In this document: positions 34,150 through 42,982 of the stretch, in pieces
How the letters are laid out: every line of letters starts with the position of its first letter
Position numbering within the stretch: the stretch's first letter is position 1
Assembly (NCBI GenBank): GCA_031378845.1
Contig: JANNES010000015.1
Location: 186,001 to 250,000 of the forward strand
Reading direction: 5' to 3'
Length of the DNA: 64,000 nucleotides
From: JAJNPS01 sp031378845
GTDB taxonomy: Bacteria; Pseudomonadota; Alphaproteobacteria; Rhodobacterales; Rhodobacteraceae
The notes under the pieces: generated by a model
The model's database searches: none
The model's input: the letters and a program-made list of their open reading frames with translations, nothing else
Told to the model about the DNA's origin: nothing
Translations under genes and position numbers: made by a program

Positions 34150-35262
34150 TCATGCGCGAATCCGCATCTCGGTCGCCGGATCAAACGCCACGGCCTTTTC
34201 CATATTGACTGCGAAATCAAAGATTTGACCGGGCTGCACACTGGCATCCGCCCGCATCCGCGCGATCACGTCGCGGCCCGCGAGGGTCATCGTCACAAAT
34301 GTGTCGGAGCCCGCCGGTTCGGTCACCGTCACGCGATTTGAAAACGGCTGGATGTTGCCCGACTTGCGGTCCGCTCCTTCGGGATCCGTGATCGCCTCGG
34401 GACGAATGCCAAGGCTGATCTCGCGCCCGGCCCAGTCGGCAAGGCTCCCTTGGGAAAACCGCAGATGCCGCACGGCCCTCTCGCTGTCGGTGATCTCGGC
34501 ATGCGGGGAACCGTTCTGCATCACCACTTTGGCCGGCAGGATGTTCATTGCAGGCGAGCCCATGAAGGTTGCCACGAACAGATTCGCGGGCGTGTCGTAA
34601 ATCTCTTTCGGCGTGCCCAGCTGCTGGACATAGCCCTTATTCATCACCGCGATCCGCGTCGACAGCGTCATCGCCTCGATCTGGTCATGTGTGACATAGA
34701 CGATGGTCGTGCGCAGCTTTTGGTGCAGCTTCTTGATTTCGGTGCGCATGTCGACGCGCAGTTTCGCATCGAGGTTCGACAACGGCTCGTCGAACAGGAA
34801 CACATCCGGGTTGCGCACCAATGCCCGCCCCATCGCGACCCTTTGCCGCTGCCCGCCCGACAACTGCCCCGGCTTGCGGTTCAGCAGATGGTCGATCTGC
34901 AACAGCTTGCCCACATCGGCCAGCGCCTTTTCACGCTCGGGCTTGGGCACGCCGTGCATCTCCAGACCAAAGGTCATGTTCTGACCCACCGTCATGTTGG
35001 GGTACAAAGCATAGCTCTGGAACACCATCGCGATGTTGCGTTTCGACGGATGCACCCCGTTGATCACCCGCCCCTTGATCGAGATATCGCCACTGGAAAT
35101 CGCCTCCAACCCCGCGATCATGTTGAGAAGCGTGGATTTTCCGCAGCCAGACGGGCCGACCAGCACCAGAAACTCGCCCTCCTGCACGGCAATGTCCACC
35201 TCGTGCAGCACCTGCACCGACCCGTAGGATTTGGTGACATGAGAGATATCCAGAAAGCCCAT
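34150..35262 (-). CDS. Sugar ABC transporter ATP-binding protein (UgpC/MalK type)
   Basis: This 370-residue ATPase powers the transporter encoded upstream. Motifs are Walker A GPSGCGKST, Q-loop VFQSYALYPNMTV, signature LSGGQRQRVAMGRAL, Walker B VFLFDEPLSNLDAKLR and switch His YVTHDQIEAMTL. The C-terminal TOBE-like region (LGIRPEAI, VTEPAGSDTFVTM) is the MalK/UgpC regulatory domain. ATG 35262 (MGFLDISHVTKSYG) is the family start; the longer frame upstream is not conserved. These ATPases sometimes serve several permeases. Confidence 0.92.
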   Translation of the reverse strand: MGFLDISHVTKSYGSVQVLHEVDIAVQEGEFLVLVGPSGCGKSTLLNMIAGLEAISSGDISIKGRVINGVHPSKRNIAMVFQSYALYPNMTVGQNMTFGLEMHGVPKPEREKALADVGKLLQIDHLLNRKPGQLSGGQRQRVAMGRALVRNPDVFLFDEPLSNLDAKLRVDMRTEIKKLHQKLRTTIVYVTHDQIEAMTLSTRIAVMNKGYVQQLGTPKEIYDTPANLFVATFMGSPAMNILPAKVVMQNGSPHAEITDSERAVRHLRFSQGSLADWAGREISLGIRPEAITDPEGADRKSGNIQPFSNRVTVTEPAGSDTFVTMTLAGRDVIARMRADASVQPGQIFDFAVNMEKAVAFDPATEMRIRA

Positions 35263-35325
35263 CGCCGCAACCCTTTGCCCTATGAAGGAACCATGCCGCG
35301 CATCCCGCGGCATGGCCAGTATCGT

Positions 35326-36576
35326 TTACTTTGCCGCAGCGATTGCATCGGCAAGGGCCGTCGCACCCTCTTGGGCTGTCATGGCAGAGTTGAAGAACCC
35401 GGTGACCGCATCCGTGGCCGCGCCGACCACGGCGCCATTGGCTGCGTGGGTGCCTGCGAATGTCGGCACTGCCGTCCCGCCCGCATCGTTCGATGCCAGC
35501 GAGGCCGAGGTCTCCTGCGCACAGGCATCCATCGACGACAGGTCCACGTCGCTGCGTGCCGGGATCGCCCCTTTGGCCTTGTTGAAGGCGATCTGCACGT
35601 CCTTGTCCATGATGGCGCTGGCCAGCACTTCCTGCCCCTTGATCAGATCCGGATCGGTCTGCACAAACAGCGACAGCGAGTTGACCAGATAGACAAAGGC
35701 GTCGCCCTTGGCTTTGGGCACCGCGATGCAGGCGTAATCGGTGCCCGGAACCTTGCCCGCATTGGTGAACTCCCCTTTGGCCCAGTCGCCCATGATCTGC
35801 ATCGCCGCTTCGCCATTGATCACCATGGCCGTGGCCAGGTTCCAGTCACGGCCCGGCGCGTTGGCGTCGATCATGCCCCGCAGGGCGGCAAGTTCGGTGA
35901 ACACCGCCACCATGTCCGGCCCGCGCAGGGTTGCGTCGTCCAGCTCGATCAGGGCCTTGCGGTAGAACTCCGCTCCGCCGACACCTGCCGTAACCGCCTC
36001 GAACATGTAGGCTTCCTGCCAGGCCTGCCCGCCATGGGCCAAGGGGATGATCCCCGCCTCAAGGAACTTGGGTGCCAGCGCGTTCAGTTCGTCCCAGGTG
36101 GTCGGATAGGCCGCACCGATCTTGTCGAACGCGGCCTTGCTGGCCCAGATCACGTCGGTGCGGTGCACGTTGGTCGGAACCGACACGTAATGCCCGTCGA
36201 CCTTGGTGAAATCCTTGACGGCCTGCGGCAGGGCGGCATCCCAGCCCTCGCTTGCGGCCAGCGCATCGACATTGCCAAGCAAGCCTTCGTTCGCCCAGTC
36301 GATGATCGTCTGGCCCAGCATCAGCATGGCCGCAGGCGGGTTGCCCGAGGCGATGCGGGCCTGCAATGCGGTCTTGGCCGCATCGCCGCCGCCACCTGCG
36401 ACGGGCGCATCGGCCCAGGTCACGCCATTTGCCACGACCTTGTCGCGCACGGCGGCCAGCGCAGCCGCCTCGCCGCCAGAGGTCCAGAAGTGCATCACTT
36501 CGACCGACGGATCGGCCAGTGCAGGCGTCAGTGATGTGCCGAGAATGAACGCTGCCAGTGTGGACAAATGCTTCAT
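35326..36576 (-). CDS. Sugar-type ABC transporter substrate-binding protein, intact copy
   Basis: This 416-residue periplasmic binding protein has a signal peptide (LSTLAAFILGTSLTPALAD). It is of the glucose/mannose or MalE-like type: VEVMHFWTSGGEAAALAAVR, PPAAMLMLGQTIIDWA, GIIPLAHGGQAWQEAYMFE and MVINGEAAMQIMGDWAKGEF. It shares these blocks with the frameshifted binding protein at 38582-39822, so the operon holds two paralogues. ATG 36576 has AAGGA upstream. The ligand cannot be read from the sequence; the neighbours suggest a carbohydrate or polyol. Confidence 0.9.
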   Translation of the reverse strand: MKHLSTLAAFILGTSLTPALADPSVEVMHFWTSGGEAAALAAVRDKVVANGVTWADAPVAGGGGDAAKTALQARIASGNPPAAMLMLGQTIIDWANEGLLGNVDALAASEGWDAALPQAVKDFTKVDGHYVSVPTNVHRTDVIWASKAAFDKIGAAYPTTWDELNALAPKFLEAGIIPLAHGGQAWQEAYMFEAVTAGVGGAEFYRKALIELDDATLRGPDMVAVFTELAALRGMIDANAPGRDWNLATAMVINGEAAMQIMGDWAKGEFTNAGKVPGTDYACIAVPKAKGDAFVYLVNSLSLFVQTDPDLIKGQEVLASAIMDKDVQIAFNKAKGAIPARSDVDLSSMDACAQETSASLASNDAGGTAVPTFAGTHAANGAVVGAATDAVTGFFNSAMTAQEGATALADAIAAAK

Positions 36577-36673
36577 TTCCGTATTCCTTTTTGGTGTTCG
36601 CCCGGTTCCGTTGCAAAGGGGGGCTTGGGTTGAACGAAGACCACCAGGGGGCAGCAACCCCTTGGTGGTCGGC

Positions 36674-37555
36674 TTAGCCTTTCACCGACCCCGCCATCAG
36701 CCCGCGTACGAAATAGCGGCCTGCGACGATGTAGACGAAAAGGGTAGGAAGGGCGGCGAGGATCGCGCCCGCGAAATGGACGTTGTATTCCTTGACCCCG
36801 GTGGACGAGTTCACGAGGTTGTTCAGCGCCACCGTCATCGGCGTTGAATCAAGGTCAGAGAACGAGGCCCCGAACAGGAAGTCGTTCCAGATATTGGTGA
36901 ACTGCCAGATGATCGACACCACCGCGATCGGTCCCGACACCGGCAGCATGATCCGCCAGAAGATCCGAAAGAACCCCGCCCCGTCGATCATCGCGGCGCG
37001 CACCAGTTCTGTCGGAAAGGCCGCGTAGTAATTGCGAAAGTACAGCGTGGTAAAGCCAAGACCGTACACCACATGCACAAGGATCAGTCCCGGCGTCGAC
37101 CCCGCCAGCCCCAGCAATCCCAGCATCCGCGCCATCGGGATCAGCACGATCTGAAACGGGATGAAGCACGCAAACAGCATCAGCCCGAACAGGATCGTAT
37201 CCCCCCGGAACCGCCATTTCGTCAGCACATAGCCATTGAGAGCGCCGAGCACGGTCGAGATCATGACCGCCGGCACCACCATCAGGATCGAATTCAGGAA
37301 ATAGGGTTTGAGGCCGGTCGGCTCTACCCCGATCTGCGCCGTCGACCACGCTGAAAGCCACGGCGCGATGGTCCAGTCCTGCGGCAGCGCCATCATGTTG
37401 CCGCCAGTGATCTCCGACAACGGCTTGAGGCTGTTGGTCAGCATCACAAAGAACGGCAACAGGTAGAACAGCGCAAACAACAGCAGCACCAGATAGATGA
37501 AGATCCGCGCCATGCGCCCGGTACGGACAGCGGTATCTTGGGTCACCGCGCTCAT
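36674..37555 (-). CDS. Sugar ABC transporter permease (MalG type)
   Basis: This 293-residue inner-membrane permease has six predicted helices. The EAA loop MIDGAGFFRIFWRIMLPVSG docks on the ATPase. The N-terminus (RIFIYLVLLLFALFYLLPF) and the C-terminal YIVAGRYFVRGLMAGSVKG are typical of the MalG/UgpE class. Its ATG overlaps the stop of the MalF-type permease (ATGA), so both halves of the channel are coupled. Confidence 0.93.
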   Translation of the reverse strand: MSAVTQDTAVRTGRMARIFIYLVLLLFALFYLLPFFVMLTNSLKPLSEITGGNMMALPQDWTIAPWLSAWSTAQIGVEPTGLKPYFLNSILMVVPAVMISTVLGALNGYVLTKWRFRGDTILFGLMLFACFIPFQIVLIPMARMLGLLGLAGSTPGLILVHVVYGLGFTTLYFRNYYAAFPTELVRAAMIDGAGFFRIFWRIMLPVSGPIAVVSIIWQFTNIWNDFLFGASFSDLDSTPMTVALNNLVNSSTGVKEYNVHFAGAILAALPTLFVYIVAGRYFVRGLMAGSVKG

Positions 37556-38466
37556 TCCCGCTTCTCGTTCAGCTCGGCATAAAGGTAGGGGATCATGATC
37601 GCCGCGATGGTCATCAGCATGATGACCGCGCTTGCCGCCCCGATGCCCATCGAGTTGCGCGTGAACGTGTAGGAATACATGAACGTCGCCGGCAGTTCGC
37701 TCGCCCGGCCCGGTCCGCCCCCGGTCAGCGCGATGACCAGATCATAAGACTTGATCGCAAGGTGGCTCAGAATGACAAAGGCGCTGAGGAACGCTGGGCG
37801 CAACAGCGGTATCACGATGCGCCGGTACAGCTGCCAGTTGGATGCCCCGTCGATCTGTGCGGCCTTGAGGATCTCGTTGTCGATTCCCCGCAAACCTGCG
37901 AGGAACATCGCCACGACGAACCCGGACGTCTGCCACACCGCCGCGATGACCACCGTATAGATCGCCATGTCGCTGTCCTTGATCCATTTGAAACTGAACG
38001 ACGTCCAGCCCCACAAATGCATCGTGTGCTCAAGCCCGATGCCGGGGTCCAGAAACCACTTCCACGCCGTCCCCGTCACGATGAACGACAGTGCCATCGG
38101 ATAAAGGTAGATCGGCCGCAAAAGCCTCTCGCCCCGGATCTTTTGATCGAGGAAGATCGCTAGCATCAGCCCGATCACTGTGCAGATCACGATATAGAGC
38201 GAGGCGAATATCGCCAGGTTCTTGATCGCCGTGATCCAATGCGCCAGACCCCACAGCTTGGTGTAGTTGGCCAGACCAATATAGTCGTAGGATGGCAGCA
38301 TCTTGCTGTTTGTAAACGACAAAACCACCGTGTAAGCGATAAAGCCATAGACAAAGATCAAAGTGACAACCAGCGACGGCGACAGGACGATCTTGGGGAT
38401 CAGATCCTGCAACCGGGTGCGCAAGTCCACGGATGATGAATGGCTGGCCACTTGGATCCCCCTCAT
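37552..38466 (-). CDS. Sugar ABC transporter permease (MalF type)
   Basis: This permease of about 304 residues has six predicted helices and the EAA loop AAQIDGASNWQLYRRIVIPL. FVVAMFLAGLRGID and VIALTGGGPGRASELPATFM are standard for the MalF/UgpA class. It may start at ATG 38466 or, judging from AGGGGG six bases upstream, at GTG 38451. It follows the frameshifted binding protein after a 115-bp gap with a stable hairpin. Confidence 0.93.
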   Translation of the reverse strand: MRGIQVASHSSSVDLRTRLQDLIPKIVLSPSLVVTLIFVYGFIAYTVVLSFTNSKMLPSYDYIGLANYTKLWGLAHWITAIKNLAIFASLYIVICTVIGLMLAIFLDQKIRGERLLRPIYLYPMALSFIVTGTAWKWFLDPGIGLEHTMHLWGWTSFSFKWIKDSDMAIYTVVIAAVWQTSGFVVAMFLAGLRGIDNEILKAAQIDGASNWQLYRRIVIPLLRPAFLSAFVILSHLAIKSYDLVIALTGGGPGRASELPATFMYSYTFTRNSMGIGAASAVIMLMTIAAIMIPYLYAELNEKRE

Positions 38467-38540
38467 CCCTGCGCCTCTGGCACGGATCCGTCCTGTCGAG
38501 ATGCGTTAAGGCACTTCCGGTCATTGACGCCGGGCGATGG

Positions 38541-38569
38541 GGGAAAGGCGACCTCGCGCCGCCTTTCCC
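38541..38569 (-). other. Intra-operon stem-loop
   Basis: A perfect 10-bp stem, GGGAAAGGCG (38541-38550) and CGCCTTTCCC (38560-38569), lies between the first binding protein gene and its permease. There is no T run on the minus strand, so it looks like an mRNA-stabilising or attenuating hairpin, a common way to raise binding protein over permease. Confidence 0.6.
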
Positions 38570-38581
38570 GACGATGAACGC

Positions 38582-39822
38582 CTACGTCGCGTCTTTGACC
38601 GCAGCGACCAGCGCCGCAGCCGCCGTAGCCGCGTCATACTCGCCGTTGAAATGCGCGGTCACGACGTCGTAAAGCGCATTCTTGATGGCCGCGGGCGCGG
38701 CATGGCCGTGCGCCATCGATCCGAACAGCATGTCGTTGGTGCTGGCTTCCGCAAGGTCAGCCATGCCCTTTTTGCCGCAATCGTCAAAGGCATCGTTTGG
38801 CACATCGGTGCGGGCCGGAACCGATCCTTTGACCACGTTGAACGCCGACTGAAACGACGGGTTCATGATCGCCTTGGCCATCTCGACCTGTGCTGCTTGT
38901 GCTTGCGGGGCAGCCTGATTGAACATCGCGAACTGGTCAGAGTTGAACGTCACCATGCCTTGCGTGCCGGGAAACCGAATGCAGACAAAATCCACGCCCG
39001 GCACCTTGCCGGCCTTGAGAAACTCGCCCTTGGCCCAGTCGCCCATCATCTGCATGCCCGCTTCGCCGTTGATCACCATGGCCGAAGCCATGTTCCAGTC
39101 GCGGCCCGAAAAGTTGTTGTCGACATAGGACCGCAGCGTCGCCATCCGGTTGAACGCCTCGACCATCTTGTCACCGCCCAAGGCGGCCGGATCGAGGTCG
39201 ATCATCGCCGCCTTGTAGAAATCAGCCCCCAGGGACAGGACGACGGCGTCAAAAACCGTCGCCTCTTGCCACGCCTGACCACCATGCGCCAAAGGCGTGA
39301 TGCCGATTGCCTTCATTGCATCCAGAACGGTGACCAGATCTTCCCATGTCTCGGGCACTTTGCCGCCAGCGGCATCCAGCGCTGTCTTGCTGATCCAGAC
39401 CCAGTTCGTCAAATGCACGTTCACCGGGGCCGCAACCCACTTGCCCTCATGGGTCGAGAACGCCTGCAGCGCTGCGGGCACCACCTTGTCCCAGCCTTCG
39501 GCCATCGCGGTCGCGGTGAGGTCGGCCAATGCGGCTTCCTTGGCCCAGTCCTGAATGTCGAAACCCAGCATCTGCACGGCTGTGGGCGGGTTGCCAGCCG
39601 TGACGCGCGCGCGCAGAGACGTCATCGCCGCCTCGCCTCCGCCACCGGCATGTCAGCCCAGCCAATGGTCTTGGTCCCCAGATCGTCTTTCAACGCGTTC
39701 AGGGCCGCAGCTTCGCCACCTGAGGTCCACCAATGCAGAACCTCAACGTCCTCTGCATAGCCGACCGAGCCTGCGACCGAGGCAAGCGCCAACGCCGAGG
39801 CGAACCACTTTGCGTTCTTCAT
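38582..39822 (-). pseudogene. Sugar-type ABC substrate-binding protein, frameshifted copy
   Basis: The first gene of the transporter operon encodes a signal peptide (ASALALASVAGSVGYAED) and VEVLHWWTSGGEAAALNALK, then loses frame at about 39625-39650 in a G-rich run: the frame reads MPVAEARRR and stops. The rest continues in another frame as MTSLRARVTAGNPPTAVQML to AAVKDAT. The intact paralogue reads PVAGGGGDAAKTALQAR at the same place, so a one-base loss (or seven-base equivalent) explains it. Without the shift the protein would be about 412 residues. A sequencing error in the G run remains possible. Confidence 0.8.
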
Positions 39823-39865
39823 GTCTCATCCTCCCAGATTCACGGAACATGGCCCGCACAGCTAT

Positions 39866-39882
39866 TTATAACGTTGCAAATG
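39866..39882. promoter_or_regulatory. LacI-type operator, copy 1
   Basis: TTATAACGTTGCAAATG contains the near-palindrome TTATAACGTTGCAA with a central CG, the usual design of LacI-family operators. It lies between the divergent transporter operon and lacI-type gene. The identical 17-mer, inverted, occurs at 54372-54388. Confidence 0.7.
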
Positions 39883-39894
39883 ACCCATAAGTCA

Positions 39895-39908
39895 ATAACT
39901 GGTTACTA
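39895..39908. promoter_or_regulatory. TAACYGGTTA-type motif, site 1
   Basis: ATAACTGGTTACTA includes the inverted repeat TAAC-TG-GTTA. Related sequences recur at the control regions of the other units of this catabolic region. Confidence 0.6.
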
Positions 39909-39962
39909 GAGGTCCAGCAGTTTTCGCTTGTTTCCATCTCATCGCAGCGGAATGGTGGTGGC

Positions 39963-40994
39963 ATGGACAAGAAACCGACATTGCGCACAATCGCCGAGGC
40001 GACCGGCTTCGCTCTTACGACGGTCTCACGCGCGCTTTCCGGTGATCCGCGCATCGCGCAGACCACCCGCGACACGGTCGGGCGCTTCGCGGCGGAAGTC
40101 GGCTATGTCCCCGACCGCGCCGCCCAGCGTTTGCGCACCGGCCGCACCAATGTGATCAGCCTTGTGGTCAGCGCCCACGACGAGATACTCGGCTTTCGCG
40201 GTTCGATCCTTGCGGGGCTTGGGCAATCGCTTTTGGGCACGCGCTATCACATCACGATGACGCCTTATGGCGAAGATACCGACCCGATGCAGCCGATCCT
40301 GCACATCTTGCGCAACCGGCTGTGCGACGGCGTGGTATTTTCGGGCACCTTTCCCGACGACCCCCGCGTCACGATTTTGACCGATGAAGGTTTTCCCTTT
40401 GTCAGCCATGGCCGCACCACGCTTGCCGCCCCGCATGCCTGGTGTGACTACGACAATGACAGCTTTGCCCAGATGGCGGTGGGCCGGTTGGTCGCGCGGG
40501 GCAGGCGGCGTCTGGTCTTGCTGACGCCACCGCCCAGCCGCACCTATTATCGGCACATGGTCGCAGGGTTTCGCGCCGCCTGCGCCGCTGCCGGGGTTGA
40601 GGCAATCGTGCCCGAACAGGTGACGCTTTCCACCCCGCCTGCTGAGCTTTATCGCTATTTTACGCACGGCCTGTCGCGCCGGGATGCGCCCGATGGCTAT
40701 GTCTGCCCGGGCGAGGTCGCAGCGATGGCCGGGCTTGCCGCCTTGCAAGACGCCAACGTCGCTGTGGGCGGCAAAGTCGATGTCATCGCCAAGCAGACAA
40801 GCCACGTCTTTGACCAGTACCGTCCGCGCATTGACACGATCTACGAGGATCTGCGCGCCGCAGGGGAAACCCTCGGACAGCTTTTGCTCCGGCGCATAGC
40901 GGGCGAAGACCCTGCGGACTTGCAGATACTGCACGCCCCGGTGCCGAACTTTCGCACCGCCGAGGCGCTCAGCACCGGGTTCGAAACCGCGTAA
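39963..40994 (+). CDS. LacI family transcriptional regulator
   Basis: This 343-residue repressor-type protein has the N-terminal HTH (TLRTIAEATGFALTTVSRAL, then GYVPDRAAQRLRTGRT as hinge region) and a periplasmic-binding-like sensor domain. It is divergent from the transporter operon, and a LacI-type operator lies between them, so autoregulation and control of sugar uptake are likely. The identical operator in front of the aldehyde dehydrogenase gene extends its probable regulon. Its 3' end overlaps the convergent isomerase gene by 26 bp. Confidence 0.92.
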   Translation: MDKKPTLRTIAEATGFALTTVSRALSGDPRIAQTTRDTVGRFAAEVGYVPDRAAQRLRTGRTNVISLVVSAHDEILGFRGSILAGLGQSLLGTRYHITMTPYGEDTDPMQPILHILRNRLCDGVVFSGTFPDDPRVTILTDEGFPFVSHGRTTLAAPHAWCDYDNDSFAQMAVGRLVARGRRRLVLLTPPPSRTYYRHMVAGFRAACAAAGVEAIVPEQVTLSTPPAELYRYFTHGLSRRDAPDGYVCPGEVAAMAGLAALQDANVAVGGKVDVIAKQTSHVFDQYRPRIDTIYEDLRAAGETLGQLLLRRIAGEDPADLQILHAPVPNFRTAEALSTGFETA

Positions 40995-41826
40995 CCATGG
41001 TGTCCAGTACCTCACCGGGATCACGCTTCCACCAATTCTGCGCCGAAAACACCTCGACCTCGCAGGGGCCAAGGTAACCCGCCGCCTCCACGCGCGCGCG
41101 AATTTCCCGCAGATCGGCCACGCCGTCGCCCATCATGCCCCGGTCCAGAAGGACGTCCGTTGTATCGGCCAGCCAGTCGCACAGGTGATAGCCAAGGATC
41201 CGATCCCCTGCGCGCAGCAACTGGCGCGGCAGGTCCGTGTCCCACCAGACATGATAGACATCAATCGCAACGCCCACATTCGGCGCCGAGATTGCATCGC
41301 AGATGTCCAGCGCATCGCGGGTCGTGGTCAGGCAAGACCGGTTGCCGCCATAAACGGGGTTCAATGGCTCCAGCGCCAGTTTGACCCCCCGCTGGGCCGC
41401 ATAGGGGGCGGCCTCGGCCACACGGTCCGCCACCAGTTTGAGGCTTTCACCGACACCCTTGCTGCCCGGCTCGACGCCGCCCACCACGATCGTCAGCACC
41501 GGTGCCTGCAACCCCGCCGCCATGTCGATCGCGGCGCGAAAATCGTCCATCACCGCAGCCCTGCCCTTGGGCGCCAGGGGCCCGACCAGAAACGGCGTCC
41601 GGCACAGCCCCACGACCTGCATGCCCGCACCGCGCACCCGCTCGCCGATCTCGACCGCGCGACTGCCAATCTCGCGCCGCCAAAAGACGATGCCCATGAT
41701 GCCGCGCGCCGCGCAGCCGTCGATCACCCGCTCCACCGACCACCGTGCGCCATGCCCATCGATGTTGTGACCCAGCGTCGCGGTGTTCAGCGCCAGCGCT
41801 GAATGATCTTGCGAAAAATCCCGCAT
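40969..41826 (-). CDS. Sugar phosphate isomerase/epimerase-like TIM barrel protein
   Basis: This 285-residue protein belongs to the xylose isomerase-like AP endonuclease 2 superfamily. Metal-ligand type blocks are visible: KLALEPLNPVYGG (Glu), VGVAIDVYHVWWD (Asp, His), GYHLCDWL (His) and CEVEVFSAQNWW (Glu). Such enzymes isomerise, epimerise or dehydrate sugars and keto-sugars. Its ATG overlaps the DUF993 stop by one base, so the two proteins probably act together. Confidence 0.85.
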   Translation of the reverse strand: MRDFSQDHSALALNTATLGHNIDGHGARWSVERVIDGCAARGIMGIVFWRREIGSRAVEIGERVRGAGMQVVGLCRTPFLVGPLAPKGRAAVMDDFRAAIDMAAGLQAPVLTIVVGGVEPGSKGVGESLKLVADRVAEAAPYAAQRGVKLALEPLNPVYGGNRSCLTTTRDALDICDAISAPNVGVAIDVYHVWWDTDLPRQLLRAGDRILGYHLCDWLADTTDVLLDRGMMGDGVADLREIRARVEAAGYLGPCEVEVFSAQNWWKRDPGEVLDTMVTRFRTRC

Positions 41827-42971
41827 CAGACGCCGTACATCGCCAGCATCCGCCGCATCCGTGCCGTCGCCACATCAGGGTCCCGCAGCAGCCCGCAGCC
41901 ATCCGCCATCTGGAAGATTTCGGTGAAATAGGGCAAGGGGCGCATCGCCTGCGCCCCGTTCAGCATGATGAAATGGTCCTGAAACCCATTGAGCCAGGCC
42001 AGAAACACCACGCCCGTCTTGTAGTACTGCGTAGGACTTCGAAAGATCAGCCGCGCAAGTGGCACCGTCGGGTCCAAAACCGCCCGGAACCCGGCCTTGT
42101 CGCCCGCCCCCAGCAGCGACACCGCATGCGCAGCCGCCGGGGCCAATGGGTCAAAGATGCCCAACAGAGCATGCGAATAGCCGACCGCATCGCCCTCGAT
42201 CAGCTCCGGATAGTTGAAATCATCGCCCGTATACATCTTGACGCCAGCAGGCAGCCTGCGCCGCATCACGATCTCTTTGTCCTTGTCCAACAGCGAGATC
42301 TTGATCCCGTCGACCTTGGACGTACTGTCCGCGATCACCCCCAGCGCCGTTTCCATGGCGTCTTCAAAAGTCGCCGCACGCCAATATCCCGCCAGCGCGG
42401 GGTCAAACATCTCTCCCAGCCAGTGCAGCACCACCGGATGGTCACACGCCGCCATCACATCCGCATAAACCCGCCGGTAATCCTCGGGCCCCTTGGCCGC
42501 CTGCACCAGCGCGCGGCTGGCCATCAAGATGATGCGCCCGCCGACCTTCTGGATCGCCTCGACCTGATCCAGATAGGCCCGGCGCACCGCGTCCAGCGAA
42601 TGCACCCCCGCCCCCAGATGATCCGTCCCGCAGCCATTGGCCACCAGCGCATCCGGCAGCTCTTGCTTTGTGCGGCGGATCAGCTCCAGCGCACCGGGCC
42701 AGTCCAGCCCCATGCCGCGCTGCGCAGTATCCATTGCCTCCGCGATCCCCATCCCCATATCGGCGAGATAGCGCCGGAACGCCATCGTCTGGTCCCAGTC
42801 CACCGTCGCGCGCCCGCTCGGGTCATTGCCGGTGAACGGATCGGCCACCACATGCGCCGCCGAATAGACCACTCGCGCCGGGTTCACGCCCAGCCGCGCA
42901 TACGGCACCGGCGTTCCCACCAGCGCATAATCTGTCAGGCGACCCGCCTCATCCGGCAGTGCAATCTTCAT
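41826..42971 (-). CDS. DUF993 family protein (dihydrodipicolinate synthase-like barrel)
   Basis: This 381-residue protein matches DUF993: VVYSAAHVVADPF, DWDQTMAFRRYLADMGMGIA, ANGCGTDHLGAG, VVLHWLGEMFDPALAGYW and DGIKISLLDKDKE, the last with a Lys at the position of the class I aldolase Schiff-base Lys. The family resembles the DapA/NAL superfamily and tends to occur with sugar oxidoreductases and TIM-barrel isomerases. No reaction is established, as far as I know; a retro-aldol or hydrolytic C-C cleavage is an inference from the fold. Confidence 0.85.
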   Translation of the reverse strand: MKIALPDEAGRLTDYALVGTPVPYARLGVNPARVVYSAAHVVADPFTGNDPSGRATVDWDQTMAFRRYLADMGMGIAEAMDTAQRGMGLDWPGALELIRRTKQELPDALVANGCGTDHLGAGVHSLDAVRRAYLDQVEAIQKVGGRIILMASRALVQAAKGPEDYRRVYADVMAACDHPVVLHWLGEMFDPALAGYWRAATFEDAMETALGVIADSTSKVDGIKISLLDKDKEIVMRRRLPAGVKMYTGDDFNYPELIEGDAVGYSHALLGIFDPLAPAAAHAVSLLGAGDKAGFRAVLDPTVPLARLIFRSPTQYYKTGVVFLAWLNGFQDHFIMLNGAQAMRPLPYFTEIFQMADGCGLLRDPDVATARMRRMLAMYGV

Positions 42972-42982
42972 TCCCGAACCCC

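Noticed and set aside
34450..36534. A 694-codon open frame on the + strand
   Set aside because: It lies opposite the intact ATPase and binding protein genes, has His/Arg-rich antisense composition and no family-like sequence.
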